Below are positions 53,875 through 62,419 of a stretch of 64,000 nt of DNA, piece by piece. Each line of letters begins with the position of its first letter. Position 1 is the stretch's first letter. The DNA lies in contig JAFKEU010000010.1 in NCBI GenBank assembly GCA_017308475.1, forward strand, positions 121,893 to 185,892, written 5' to 3'. Made by a program: the position numbers and the translations under genes. The notes below the pieces were generated by a model. The model searched no databases and was not told the origin of the DNA. It saw only the letters and a list, made by a program, of their open reading frames with translations. Origin of the DNA: Alphaproteobacteria bacterium. GTDB taxonomy: Bacteria > Pseudomonadota > Alphaproteobacteria > Micropepsales > Micropepsaceae.

Positions 53875-54519
53875 ATGACAGCGCCACCCATCGATCTTGC
53901 CGCCTTCGAGGCCGCGCACCTGGCCCGCGAACCCTTCGCCTATGCCATGGTGCCCCGCTTCGTGCGGCCTGAGGCGATGGCCGCGATCAATGCCGATTAT
54001 CCGCTGGTCATCCATCCGGGCAGCTTTCCCCTGCCCACCCTGAGATACGGCCCGGCATTCCGTGCCCTTATCGACGCCATCGAGGGCCCGGAGTTCACTG
54101 CCGCGGTGGAAAGGAAGCTGGGCGTCGACCTGAAGGGCCGGCCCACCATGGTGACGGCGCGGGGCGTGTCGGCGGCGCGCGACGGGCAGATCCACACCGA
54201 TTCCCGCACCAAGATCATTACCGTGCTGATCTACATGAACAACGCCTGGGAGGCGCCGGGCGGGCGCCTGCGCCTGCTACGCGGCCCCGATAACCTGGAA
54301 GACGTGGTCGCCGAAGTCCCTCCCGAGGAAGGCACCCTGCTTATATTCAAGAACGAGCCCAATGCCTGGCACGGCTTCCACCCCTTCGAGGGACCGCGCC
54401 GCGTGATCCAGCTCAACTGGGTCACGGATATGGGCGTGGTGCGGCGCGAGCAGTTCCGCCACAAGGTGAGCGCATTCTTCAAGCGCCTCAGGGGCAAGGA
54501 AGTCCGGCCGGCAATGTAG
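53875..54519 (+). CDS. 2OG-Fe(II) oxygenase family protein
   Basis: A 214-residue protein of the 2-oxoglutarate/Fe(II) dioxygenase fold. The iron triad is visible as H and D in GQIHTDSRTKIITVLIYMN (about residue 105) and a distal H in NAWHGFHPF (about 165). The 2OG-binding arginine is in GPRRVIQLNW. The middle segment APGGRLRLL is also typical. The substrate is unknown; small soluble members hydroxylate proteins or metabolites. ATG 53875 was chosen; an in-frame start 12 codons earlier lies inside the hfa terminator. Confidence 0.82.
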   Translation: MTAPPIDLAAFEAAHLAREPFAYAMVPRFVRPEAMAAINADYPLVIHPGSFPLPTLRYGPAFRALIDAIEGPEFTAAVERKLGVDLKGRPTMVTARGVSAARDGQIHTDSRTKIITVLIYMNNAWEAPGGRLRLLRGPDNLEDVVAEVPPEEGTLLIFKNEPNAWHGFHPFEGPRRVIQLNWVTDMGVVRREQFRHKVSAFFKRLRGKEVRPAM

Positions 54520-54568
54520 GCCCGTGAGCCCGGCATTCCGCCGGGCGGCCTTCCGCAACCGAAAGCTT

Positions 54569-54606
54569 CCTTCCCCTTCGATGCGAAGCATCAGGAACGG
54601 GGAAGG
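54569..54606. repeat. Intergenic palindrome (first of a pair)
   Basis: CCTTCCCC-TTC-GATGC-GAA-GCATC-AG-GAA-C-GGGGAAGG: a long near-perfect hairpin with an inner GATGC/GCATC stem. It lies between convergent genes and may act as a transcription stop or a REP-like element. Confidence 0.55.
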
Positions 54607-54607
54607 T

Positions 54608-54647
54608 GTCGCAACGAGATCTCGGCGAAGCCGAGTCGAGTTGCGAC
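54608..54647. repeat. Intergenic palindrome (second of a pair)
   Basis: An 8-bp outer stem GTCGCAAC/GTTGCGAC encloses an inner CTCGGC-GAA-GCCGAG hairpin. It follows the first palindrome by one base and ends five bases before the stop of epmB. Twin hairpins of this type are often dispersed extragenic repeats. Confidence 0.55.
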
Positions 54648-54651
54648 GGGG

Positions 54652-55623
54652 TTATCCAGGATAAAAGTGCCAGGCGCCGGCCATGTCGCGGATGCGCCAG
54701 CCGCTTTCCATCTTCATCACGTGGTCGGTGTTGAGTGGCACCTTGCCATAGCCGCCGGGGATGTCGAGCATATAGGCTGGCATCGCCAGGCCCGACAGCC
54801 GCGCACGAAGGCGTGCCATCAGTGCCATGCCCTCGTCGAGGCTCAGCCGGAAGTGTGAAGTGCCCGGCGCCAGGTCGGGATGGTGCAGATAATAGGGCTT
54901 GATGCCGTTTTCCACGAAATCGCGCATCAGCGCTTCCAGCGTTTCCATATTATCGTTCACGCCTTTGAGCAGCACCGACTGGCTGACCAGTCCGATGCCA
55001 CCCTGCGAAAGCCGCGCGATGGCGCGCCGCGCCTCACTTGCGAATTCGCGCGGATGGTTGGCATGCACCGCAACCCAGGTCGCAACCCCGGCCGACTGCA
55101 AAGCCGCCACCATCTCATCGCTCACGCGCGCCGGATCGGTCACCGGCACGCGGGTGTGCCAGCGGATGATCTTCACATGGGGTATGGCTGCCAGCCGGTC
55201 GGTCATTTCGGCGACACGGCGCGGCGACAGGATGAAAGGATCGCCGCCGGTCAGAACCACTTCCCAGATTTCGCGGCGGTCCGCGATATAGGCGAGAGCG
55301 CGATCAAAATCATCCGGCGACAGCGCGTTCGGCTTGCCCGGGCCAACCATCTCGCGGCGGAAGCAGAAGCGGCAATAGACGGGGCAGGTCGCCACCGCCT
55401 TGAACAACACGCGATCGGCGTGGCGATGCACGATGCCGGGCACCGGTGAATGGGCGGCGTCCCCGATCGGGTCGGCCCGTTCTTCCGCCAGGACCGTCAG
55501 CTCATCCAGGCTTGGCAGATATTGGCGCGCAATCGGGTCGCTGGGATCGGCCGGGTCGATCAGCGATAGAAGATGCGGGGACACCGCGACGGCATAGCGC
55601 CGGCGGACCTCGTCCAGGCTCAC
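54652..55623 (-). CDS. epmB: EF-P lysine 2,3-aminomutase EpmB (radical SAM)
   Basis: A 323-residue radical-SAM enzyme of the lysine 2,3-aminomutase family. The [4Fe-4S] cysteines are C80, C84 and C87 in CPVYCRFC, followed by FRREMVG. GGDPF (VVLTGGDPFILSPR) binds SAM, and the PLP-lysine region is in MPAYMLDIPGGYGKVPL. It turns free (S)-alpha-lysine into (R)-beta-lysine for EpmA to attach to EF-P. Translation should start at GTG 55623, overlapping the MFS stop by four bases (GTGA). The much longer ORF through the MFS region is spurious. The presence of epmA and efp beside it makes this assignment strong. Confidence 0.92.
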   Translation of the reverse strand: MSLDEVRRRYAVAVSPHLLSLIDPADPSDPIARQYLPSLDELTVLAEERADPIGDAAHSPVPGIVHRHADRVLFKAVATCPVYCRFCFRREMVGPGKPNALSPDDFDRALAYIADRREIWEVVLTGGDPFILSPRRVAEMTDRLAAIPHVKIIRWHTRVPVTDPARVSDEMVAALQSAGVATWVAVHANHPREFASEARRAIARLSQGGIGLVSQSVLLKGVNDNMETLEALMRDFVENGIKPYYLHHPDLAPGTSHFRLSLDEGMALMARLRARLSGLAMPAYMLDIPGGYGKVPLNTDHVMKMESGWRIRDMAGAWHFYPG

Positions 55624-56825
55624 GCGGGCGAACTCTTGAAGTTGGGCAGGAACACGGCCAGCAATCCGATCGCCGGCAGGAAGGCACAGACCTTGTAGAC
55701 GAAGGTGATGGAGGTGGCATCGGCCAGCGCGCCCAGCACTGCCGCGCCGATGCCGCCCAGCCCGAAACTCAGTCCGAAGAACAGGCCCGAGATCGTGCCC
55801 ACCCGACCGGGCAGCAGCTCCTGGGCATAGACCACGATTGCGGGGAAGGCCGATGCCATGATCAGGCCGATGATGACGCTCAGCACGCCGGTCCAGAAGA
55901 GGTTGGCGTAAGGCAACATCAGGGTGAAGGGCAGCATGCCCAGAATGGAAAACCAGATCACGTATTTGCGCCCGATATGGTCGCCCAGCGGACCACCCAG
56001 CAGCGTTCCCACCGCCACCGCCCCCAGGAAGAAGAACAAATGCACCTGCGCGCCTTGCACCGTCACGCCGAAAGTATGGATCAGGTAGAATGTGTAATAA
56101 CTGCCGATGCTGGCGAGATAGAAGAACTTGGAGAAGATCAGCGCCAGCAGGATCGCCAGCGACCACGCCACCTTGTCCCGTGACAGGTCGGGATGCTTGA
56201 TCGCCTTGTGGCCCCTGATGCGCGCAAGGCCGTGATGCTTGTACCAGCTGCCCACCTGGAACAGGATAAAGATGCCCAGCAGCGCCAGCCCCGCGTACCA
56301 GACGATGGAACGCTGGCCATAGGTCGCCACCAGAACCGCCGCGGTCAGCGGGCTGATCGCCTGGCCGGTATTGCCGCCCACCTGGAAAACGGACTGCGCC
56401 AGGCCATAGCGCCCGCCGGACGCCATGCGCGCCACACGGCTGGATTCGGGATGGAACACCGCCGAGCCCAGCCCGATCATCAACGCCGACGCCAGCACCA
56501 GCGGATAGCTGCCTGCCACCGAAAGCAGCACAAGTCCCAGGAGGGTCGAGACCATGCCGGCCGGCAGCGAATAGGGCATGGGCCGCTTGTCGGCGTAAAA
56601 CCCCACCGCCGGCTGCAAAAGCGAGGCGGTACACTGGAAAGCCAGCGTGATCAGCCCGATCTGGGCGAAGGACAGGTGCAGTGCGGTCTTGATGTTGGGG
56701 TAGATCGCCGGCAGCAGCGACTGCATCATGTCGTTCAGCAGATGGCAGAAGCCGATGGCGAACAGCACCGTGAAACTGGTGTTCTGCAGGGTCTTGGCGG
56801 GCGCCGGGGCGGCGGTGTCGGTCAT
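55620..56825 (-). CDS. fsr: MFS exporter, fosmidomycin-resistance (Fsr) type
   Basis: A 401-residue transporter with 12 predicted membrane helices. The N-terminus FAIGFCHLLNDMMQSLLPAIYP is the hallmark of the Fsr branch, and VFHPESSRVARMASGGRYGLAQSVFQVGGNTGQAISP is the second characteristic region. E. coli Fsr exports fosmidomycin, but the natural substrate is unknown. It lies between epmA and epmB on the same strand, and its stop overlaps the epmB start, so the two are coupled. No link between this exporter and EF-P is known. Confidence 0.88.
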   Translation of the reverse strand: MTDTAAPAPAKTLQNTSFTVLFAIGFCHLLNDMMQSLLPAIYPNIKTALHLSFAQIGLITLAFQCTASLLQPAVGFYADKRPMPYSLPAGMVSTLLGLVLLSVAGSYPLVLASALMIGLGSAVFHPESSRVARMASGGRYGLAQSVFQVGGNTGQAISPLTAAVLVATYGQRSIVWYAGLALLGIFILFQVGSWYKHHGLARIRGHKAIKHPDLSRDKVAWSLAILLALIFSKFFYLASIGSYYTFYLIHTFGVTVQGAQVHLFFFLGAVAVGTLLGGPLGDHIGRKYVIWFSILGMLPFTLMLPYANLFWTGVLSVIIGLIMASAFPAIVVYAQELLPGRVGTISGLFFGLSFGLGGIGAAVLGALADATSITFVYKVCAFLPAIGLLAVFLPNFKSSPA

Positions 56826-56921
56826 GGCGGCGAAACCCTATAGCCTGGCCGGACTTTGACCAATCCTTATCCGGGCATGGCCGCCATGCCCCGCCGCCAA
56901 AGACCGGGGCGGAGCGAAAAT

Positions 56922-57953
56922 TCAGCCATCCATGGGAGTCCAAAGAACGGACTCGATACGGGGCGCGCCCGTCGCCAGCATCACCAGCCGGTCGAAGCCC
57001 AGGGCCACGCCGCTGGCCGGCGGCATGATCGCCAGTGCCGCCAGAAACTCCTCGTCCAGCGGATAACGCAGGCCATAGCGTTCTTCCTTCTTGCCCATCT
57101 CGGCCTCGAAGCGGGCGCGCTGCTGCCCCGGATCGGTCAGCTCGCCAAAGCCATTGGCCAGTTCCACGCCGCAGGCATAAAGCTCGAAGCGTTCGGCCAC
57201 GCGCGGATCGCGGGGACTGACGCGCGCCAGCGCCGCCTCGCAGACCGGATATTCATAAAGGACCACCGGCCGTTCTAACCCCAGCCGGGGTTCGATCCGC
57301 GCCGTCAGCACCTTGCTGAAAATGTCGGACCAGTCGTCATCTTCGGCCACGGAAATGCCGCCGCGCCGGGCACGCACCGCCAGGGCGTCGCGCATGCCGA
57401 TCCCGCCTTCATCCAGCGTGGCCAGCAGATCGATCCCGGCAAAGTGGGTAAAGGCCTCGGCCACGGTCAGCCGGTCGGCGGGGGCACGGGGATCGCAGAG
57501 ACGCCCCCGATACACCAGCCGGTCCGTTCCCGCCGTGTCCGCCGCCAGCCCGAGCAGCGCAAGCGTATCGGCAATTACCACCTGATAGTCTTCCCGCGCC
57601 CGGTACCATTCCAGCATGGTGAATTCGGGCGCATGAAGGCGGCCGCGCTCGCGATTGCGGAACACCCGGGCGAAATCGAAAATCTTCTCCTCTCCCGCCG
57701 CCAGCAGCTTTTTGGCCACGAACTCGGGGGAGGTGTGCAGGTATAGCGGCCGTTCCGAGCCGTCGGGGCCCAAAAGCCGGGTCTCGAAGGCATGCAGATG
57801 GGTCTCATTGCCCGGCGAGGGCACAAGGCTGGCGCATTCCACCTCGGTAAAGCCCAAAGCCTCGAAATAGGCCCGAATCCGGGCCTTTATTCGACCCCGC
57901 GTAACCAGCACCGGACGGCGGTCCGCATGGTTCTGAGGCTCCCACCAGGCCAT
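56922..57953 (-). CDS. epmA: EF-P lysine aminoacylase EpmA (PoxA/GenX)
   Basis: A 343-residue class II lysyl-tRNA-synthetase-like enzyme without the anticodon-binding domain. Motif 2 is visible as KIFDFARVFRNRERGRLHAPEFTMLEWYRA, and motif 3 as GVALGFDRLVMLATG. ELANGFGELTDP completes the active site. It activates (R)-beta-lysine with ATP and links it to the conserved lysine of EF-P, which lets EF-P relieve ribosome stalling at polyproline. The start ATG 57953 is 72 bases from the divergent efp gene. It forms the head of the epmA-fsr-epmB strand. Confidence 0.94.
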   Translation of the reverse strand: MAWWEPQNHADRRPVLVTRGRIKARIRAYFEALGFTEVECASLVPSPGNETHLHAFETRLLGPDGSERPLYLHTSPEFVAKKLLAAGEEKIFDFARVFRNRERGRLHAPEFTMLEWYRAREDYQVVIADTLALLGLAADTAGTDRLVYRGRLCDPRAPADRLTVAEAFTHFAGIDLLATLDEGGIGMRDALAVRARRGGISVAEDDDWSDIFSKVLTARIEPRLGLERPVVLYEYPVCEAALARVSPRDPRVAERFELYACGVELANGFGELTDPGQQRARFEAEMGKKEERYGLRYPLDEEFLAALAIMPPASGVALGFDRLVMLATGAPRIESVLWTPMDG

Positions 57954-58025
57954 TTTTGACCTCTCAAATCACCCCTGCTATAGCCCCCGCCAACTTCAAC
58001 TGGCCATCTTTCCAAGAGGTTCGAC

Positions 58026-58595
58026 GTGGTTTCGGTTATCGCCAGCTCCGTGCGCAAAGGCAATGTCCTGGAAAAGGACGGCAGGCTCTATCTCGTGCTG
58101 ACGGCCGAGAACATCCACCCCGGCAAGGGAACGCCGGTGACCCATCTGGAGATGCGCCGCATATCCGACGGCGTGAAGACAGTGGAACGCCTGCGCACCA
58201 CCGACAGCGTGGAAAAAGCCTTTGTCGAGCACAAGACCTTCAACTACCTGTATCAGGACGGCGAGCAATATGTGTTCATGCAGCCGGAGACCTTCGACCA
58301 GGTGCATGTGCCCGGCGACGTGGTGGGCGATTACGCCCCCTACCTGACCGAGAACATGGAAGTGCAGCTGCAGCTGTTCGAGGGCAATCCCATCTCGATC
58401 GAGATCCCCCAGCGCGCCACTTTTGAAGTGGTGGAAACCGAGCCTGTGATGAAGGGCCAGACCGCCTCCGGCTCCTTTAAGCCGGCGGTGCTGTCCAATG
58501 GCGTGCGCACCATGGTGCCCACCCACATCACCGTGGGCACCCGCATCGTGGTGATGACGCAGGATGGCGCCTATGTGGAGCGGGCCAAAGACTAG
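58026..58595 (+). CDS. efp: Elongation factor P
   Basis: A 189-residue translation factor that binds between the P and E sites and rescues ribosomes stalled at proline runs. The modification loop NIHPGKGTP carries K34, the residue lysylated by EpmA. The KOW-like domain I, OB-like domain II and III are complete ([51 protein letters not shown]). The start is GTG 58026, with AAGAGG upstream. It is divergent from epmA, so the substrate and two of its modifiers sit together. Confidence 0.96.
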   Translation: MVSVIASSVRKGNVLEKDGRLYLVLTAENIHPGKGTPVTHLEMRRISDGVKTVERLRTTDSVEKAFVEHKTFNYLYQDGEQYVFMQPETFDQVHVPGDVVGDYAPYLTENMEVQLQLFEGNPISIEIPQRATFEVVETEPVMKGQTASGSFKPAVLSNGVRTMVPTHITVGTRIVVMTQDGAYVERAKD

Positions 58596-58604
58596 CGGGC
58601 GTCC

Positions 58605-59006
58605 TCACGTCCGGAAGTTGATCTCGACCAGCACGCCTTCGGGATCGGGCACAAACAACTGCTTCAGCCGTCCGCCCGGCACGATGCGTTCGCGGAAATT
58701 CACCCCCGCCGCCGCGAGCCGGGCCCGCATGGCCTCGAAATCCTCGCCATGGAACGCGACATGGTCGAAGGCGCCTGTGCCCTCGGCAGGGTCCGGCATT
58801 TCAGCCTCCCGGCCCCAGGCGCCGCCATGGTCGGCCGCCTCCACCAGGTGGATCACCGGAACGCCGCCCACATAGAGCCAGTGGCCGCGAAAGGGAAAGG
58901 CCGGCCGCTCGCCTTCGGTCAGGCCGATCATCTGGCAATAGAAGTCGCGGGTGCGCTGAAGCTGGCCGCAACGGATGGTGACATGCTCCAGGGCCTTGAC
59001 CGTCAA
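58605..59006 (-). CDS. VOC (glyoxalase/bleomycin-resistance) family protein
   Basis: A 133-residue small metalloprotein fold of two VOC repeats. Family markers are LEHVTIRCGQLQRTRDFYCQMIGL near residue 6 and FDHVAFHGEDFEAMRARL near 80. Putative ligands are H8, H53, H82 and E129 (LVEINF). This branch contains dioxygenases, epimerases and resistance proteins, so the reaction cannot be assigned. The start is TTG 59006, with an AGGCGGAG ribosome site. It is convergent with efp, nine bases apart. Confidence 0.82.
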   Translation of the reverse strand: MTVKALEHVTIRCGQLQRTRDFYCQMIGLTEGERPAFPFRGHWLYVGGVPVIHLVEAADHGGAWGREAEMPDPAEGTGAFDHVAFHGEDFEAMRARLAAAGVNFRERIVPGGRLKQLFVPDPEGVLVEINFRT

Positions 59007-59141
59007 TTCTAACTCCGCCTCCGACCGTCCCTCCGTAACCGTCAGCCGGACGGCCGCGAACTGGTCTTTCGACCGCCTCCGCTTCGGGCATTGGACAGTT
59101 CATGCTAGGGTTTGGGGGCCCCAGAAGCGAGGACCATTTCC

Positions 59142-59723
59142 ATGAAAAGACAGCTTGCCGTCGGCCTTTTGGCCGCCCTGTGTGCATCCCCGGCTTACGC
59201 CGCCCTCAAGCCCGGCGACAAGGCTCCAGACTTCACCCTGCCCGGCAGCCTGGGAGGCAAGGATTTCACCTTCAACCTCAAGGACGCGCTGAAGAAAGGC
59301 CCGGTGGTGGTCTATTTCTACCCCAGCGCCTACACCGGCGGCTGCGATCTGGAGGCTCACACCTTCGCGGAGAATATCGGCAAGTTCCAGGCTGCCGGCG
59401 CCAGCGTGATCGGCGTCTCGGCCGATGACCTGACCCGGCTGAAGAAATTCTCCGCCGACCCGTCCTTCTGCGCCGGCAAATTTCCCATCGCATCGGACGA
59501 GAGCACGACGGTCGCCAAGTCCTATGACCTGAACGTCAGCCCGGCGCGCGAGGGTGCCAAGGACGTCAACAAGGACGCCATCAATCACGCCTTCATCGAG
59601 CGCGTGACCTATGTGATCGGCAAGAACGGCAATGTGCTTGCCACGCTGTCGTCCAAGACTGACGGGCTGTCACCCGACCAGCATGTCGACAAGAGCCTGG
59701 AAATCATCACGGCTTCCAAATAG
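59142..59723 (+). CDS. Periplasmic peroxiredoxin (AhpC/TSA, PrxQ-like)
   Basis: A 193-residue thiol peroxidase with a signal peptide (residues 1-20, ending SPAYA). The thioredoxin fold begins LKPGDKAPDFTLPGSLG. The peroxidatic cysteine is C68 in YPSAYTGGCDLEAHTF, a TGGC variant of the usual TPGC motif. A second cysteine C110 (SFCAGKF) may resolve it. It reduces peroxides in the periplasm, needing an electron donor not seen here. Most PrxQ/BCP proteins are cytoplasmic, so export is of note. ATG 59142 with GCGAGGA upstream was chosen. A strong terminator follows. Confidence 0.88.
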   Translation: MKRQLAVGLLAALCASPAYAALKPGDKAPDFTLPGSLGGKDFTFNLKDALKKGPVVVYFYPSAYTGGCDLEAHTFAENIGKFQAAGASVIGVSADDLTRLKKFSADPSFCAGKFPIASDESTTVAKSYDLNVSPAREGAKDVNKDAINHAFIERVTYVIGKNGNVLATLSSKTDGLSPDQHVDKSLEIITASK

Positions 59724-59740
59724 AGCCGACCAAACCTGGG

Positions 59741-59772
59741 AAGGCCCGGCCACCACGCCGGGCCTTTTTTGT
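59741..59772 (+). terminator. Intrinsic terminator of the peroxiredoxin gene
   Basis: A 10-bp perfect stem AAGGCCCGGC/GCCGGGCCTT with a six-base loop and a six-T tail, 18 bases after the stop. Confidence 0.9.
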
Positions 59773-59880
59773 TTCCGGAATGCCGGCCCATATGACGGTC
59801 ATCATCCCCCGACAAGGCCGCAGGGACTGATGCTGCACCGCAATGGAGCCACAAAAGCCAAGCAATCTCAAGGATTTGAA

Positions 59881-60729
59881 GTGACAGAAATGCCACGGAT
59901 GGCGTGGCAAGGAAACGTCTTTGCCCCGCGCCGGAGTCTTGGTCTAGTTCCGCCTGTCCTGCGGAACTGGGGCGACCCCGGCAGCCGAACGGGGCCCGGC
60001 TGGGGGCCGGAATTATTGGGGACTTCAAGGTTGTCGAAGCAAAGCCGTCTTGTTCCAGGCGTGGCCATGGCTGTGCTTCTGGCCTTCCCGGTGGCGGCCA
60101 AGGCCGATGTGGGGGGCGCCGCGGATCATTTGGCCGGCCGCCTAGACGGCTGGTTTGCTGATCTTTTCCAGGCCACGGAGGTCAGGTCCCAGCCCATGCA
60201 GCCGATCATCCATCCCAGGCCGGCACTGACCGCGCGCGTGCCGACCCCGGCGCCGATGACCCCGGCCGCCTTGAGCAACATGGATCTGGTCAAGGTCTCA
60301 CCCCCGCCCCCATCGGTGGAAAAGCCGCTGCGGCGGCTGTTCTGCGTTGAATATGCCCGCATGCGCTCGGGGCTGGCGATCATGGGCGACGCCAAATACT
60401 GGTGGAAGCGGGCCCACAACCTCTATGCCCGCCTGTCCCATCCCGTCGAAGAAGCTGTGATGGTGTTCTCCGGCTCCAAGCGCCTCAGGCGCGGTCATGT
60501 CGCGGTCGTCACCGACATCGTCTCGCCGCGGGAGATTGTCGTGGACCAGGCCAATTGGCAAAACCATGGCGAGATCGATCATTCCACGCCCGTGCTGGAC
60601 GTCAGCACGAACAATGACTGGTCCAGGGTGCGGGTGTGGAATATCCACGCAGGCCAGTTCGGCACTCATGTCTATGCGATCAGCGGCTTCATCGCCAAGG
60701 ACCTGGTGCGCCAGGCCAGCAACGACTGA
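59881..60729 (+). CDS. CHAP-domain protein, probable exported amidase
   Basis: A 282-residue protein (with this start) ending in a CHAP domain. The catalytic cysteine is in RRLFCVEYARMRSGLAIMGDAKYWW, the histidine in RRGHVAVVTDIV, and DQANW lies near the end. CHAP domains cleave peptidoglycan peptides or glutathionylspermidine-type amides. A hydrophobic stretch (about LVPGVAMAVLLAFPVAAKA) near residue 60 looks like a signal peptide, so the real start may be lower, such as TTG near 60015. GTG 59881 was picked because AAGGA lies before it. A role in cell-wall remodelling is inferred. It is preceded by the peroxiredoxin terminator. Confidence 0.7.
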   Translation: MTEMPRMAWQGNVFAPRRSLGLVPPVLRNWGDPGSRTGPGWGPELLGTSRLSKQSRLVPGVAMAVLLAFPVAAKADVGGAADHLAGRLDGWFADLFQATEVRSQPMQPIIHPRPALTARVPTPAPMTPAALSNMDLVKVSPPPPSVEKPLRRLFCVEYARMRSGLAIMGDAKYWWKRAHNLYARLSHPVEEAVMVFSGSKRLRRGHVAVVTDIVSPREIVVDQANWQNHGEIDHSTPVLDVSTNNDWSRVRVWNIHAGQFGTHVYAISGFIAKDLVRQASND

Positions 60730-60756
60730 TTCAGGCCGGCGCGGCATGCTAGGCTG

Positions 60757-61518
60757 ATGCCCATGCCCGACGTCTCCATCATCACGCCCAGTTTCGGCCG
60801 CGCGGCCCTGTTGTGCAAACAGTGGGAGATCGTGCGCGCCCAGACGGCCGCTGATTTCGAATGGCTGATCCTGGACGACAGCCCCCAAGCCTCGCCCTTT
60901 TTCGCGGCGCTGGATGATCCGCGCGTCCGCTATCACCACCATGCCGGCGTCAAGATGCTGGTCAGCGCCAAGCGCAACTGGCTGTGCGAAAGGGCCAGTG
61001 CGCCGGTCATCGCCCAATTCGACGATGATGACTATTATGCGCCTCACTATCTGGCCACCATGCTGGCGCGGCTGGACAGGGAGCACGCCGATCTGGTCAA
61101 GCTGTCGGGATGGTTTGTCTATTCAGCACTGCTGAAGCGGCTGGGCTGGTGGGACACCACCAATCTTCTGGGCCTGCATTTCACCTTCGGACCAGATCCG
61201 GTGCTGCGCGGCTTCATCAACCAGGCGCCTCCGGAAAACATGCGCAGCAATTGGTTCGGCTTCGGCTTCAGCTATGTCTTCCGCAAGAGCATGTGGGAAA
61301 ACCAGCCCTTCCCGCTGGTGGAATTTGCCTCCGATTCCGCATTCGTCGGGACGGCGATGGCCAAGGGTTGCCGCGTCGCGCATTTCGCCGACACCGAGGG
61401 GCTGTGCCTGCACATCCTGCGCACTGACAACATGTCGCGCAGCTTCCCGCAATATCTGCTGCCCGATTTCATGCTGCAAAAGTTGTTTTCACTGGCGGTC
61501 CTGCCGCTGCTGGAATAG
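60757..61518 (+). CDS. Glycosyltransferase, GT2 family
   Basis: A 253-residue cytoplasmic GT-A enzyme. It opens with VSIITPSFGRAALLCKQW, and the metal-binding acidic motif is QFDDDDYYAPHYLATML near residue 90. No membrane helix is seen. The donor and acceptor are unknown. ATG two codons on (60763) is equally possible. It lies 27 bases after the CHAP protein, so they may be cotranscribed, and its stop abuts the stop of the convergent LysR gene. Confidence 0.85.
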   Translation: MPMPDVSIITPSFGRAALLCKQWEIVRAQTAADFEWLILDDSPQASPFFAALDDPRVRYHHHAGVKMLVSAKRNWLCERASAPVIAQFDDDDYYAPHYLATMLARLDREHADLVKLSGWFVYSALLKRLGWWDTTNLLGLHFTFGPDPVLRGFINQAPPENMRSNWFGFGFSYVFRKSMWENQPFPLVEFASDSAFVGTAMAKGCRVAHFADTEGLCLHILRTDNMSRSFPQYLLPDFMLQKLFSLAVLPLLE

Positions 61519-62406
61519 CTAGCGGCGGCGGCCCGCGATCTGGTCCAGCAGCGCGCGCGCGGCGGCGCTTTGATAACGTTCGGTGTGAGCGAGCGCCACA
61601 AAGGCGCGGTCGGGCAGATCGGCCCGTGGCGCCACCAGCATCTCCGCCTCCAGCATCGCCGCGACCACGGATGCCGAGAGCACCGCTGCACCCAACCCGG
61701 CGGCGGCCGCCCCGCGCACCGCTTCGTTGGACGGAAGGCTCATCACGACGCGATTGGCCGGCAGCTTCACGCCGGCATCGGCCAGCGCCGCCTCGAAAAT
61801 GGCGCGGGTCCCCGAGCCTTCCTCGCGCAGTACCCAGTCGCTTTGCGGGAAATCGGCCAGCGCCACGCGCTTGCGCGCACTCCAGGGATGATCGGGCGCC
61901 ACCACCAGTACCAGGCGGTCGCGTGCAACCTCGGTGACGGAAAGAAGAGGATCGATGACCAGACCCTCGGCGAAACCGAGATCGGCGCTGCCGTCCAGCA
62001 CGCCGGCGGCAGCTTCCGCCGTGTTGCCGATGGAGAGCTCGATCGTGATACCGGGATAGGCCCGGCGGAAATCGGCGAGATGACGCGGCAACCAGTAGCC
62101 GGCAATGGTCTGGCTGGCCCATAGCCGAAGCCGCCCGCGCTTCAGTCCACCCAGGTCCGACAGGCGCTGCTCGGCGGTTTCGGCGCGGGCCAGAACGCCG
62201 CGCGCCTCGATCAAAAACAGTTCGCCGGCGTCCGTCAGCGCGATGCCGCGTCCGATGCGGTGAAACAGCTTGATCCGGTGACGCGATTCCAGCGCGGCGA
62301 TAGCGGCGCTGACCGCCGACTGGGCCAGCCCCAGCGCAGCGGCGGCGCGGGTGACATGCTGACGCTCGGCAACCGCGACGAAGATGCGAAGCTGCTCGAG
62401 GGTCAT
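61519..62406 (-). CDS. LysR-type transcriptional regulator
   Basis: A 295-residue regulator. The N-terminal winged helix-turn-helix is LRIFVAVAERQHVTRAAAALGLAQSAVSAAIAALESR (about residues 6-42). A periplasmic-binding-protein-like effector domain follows (about 90-290). It lies 13 bases after the YeiH-like gene on the same strand, so the two are cotranscribed. In E. coli the LysR regulator YeiE is next to yeiH, and similar pairs link sulfur or oxidative metabolism to these transporters. The ligand is not known. ATG 62406 has GGAAGG upstream. Confidence 0.92.
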   Translation of the reverse strand: MTLEQLRIFVAVAERQHVTRAAAALGLAQSAVSAAIAALESRHRIKLFHRIGRGIALTDAGELFLIEARGVLARAETAEQRLSDLGGLKRGRLRLWASQTIAGYWLPRHLADFRRAYPGITIELSIGNTAEAAAGVLDGSADLGFAEGLVIDPLLSVTEVARDRLVLVVAPDHPWSARKRVALADFPQSDWVLREEGSGTRAIFEAALADAGVKLPANRVVMSLPSNEAVRGAAAAGLGAAVLSASVVAAMLEAEMLVAPRADLPDRAFVALAHTERYQSAAARALLDQIAGRRR

Positions 62407-62419
62407 GGTGCCTTCCCCG

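Noticed and set aside
55624..56943. Fusion of an unknown N-terminal part to EpmB in one long frame
   Set aside because: The N-terminal part is the shifted frame of the MFS gene. EpmB begins at GTG 55623, where it overlaps the MFS stop.
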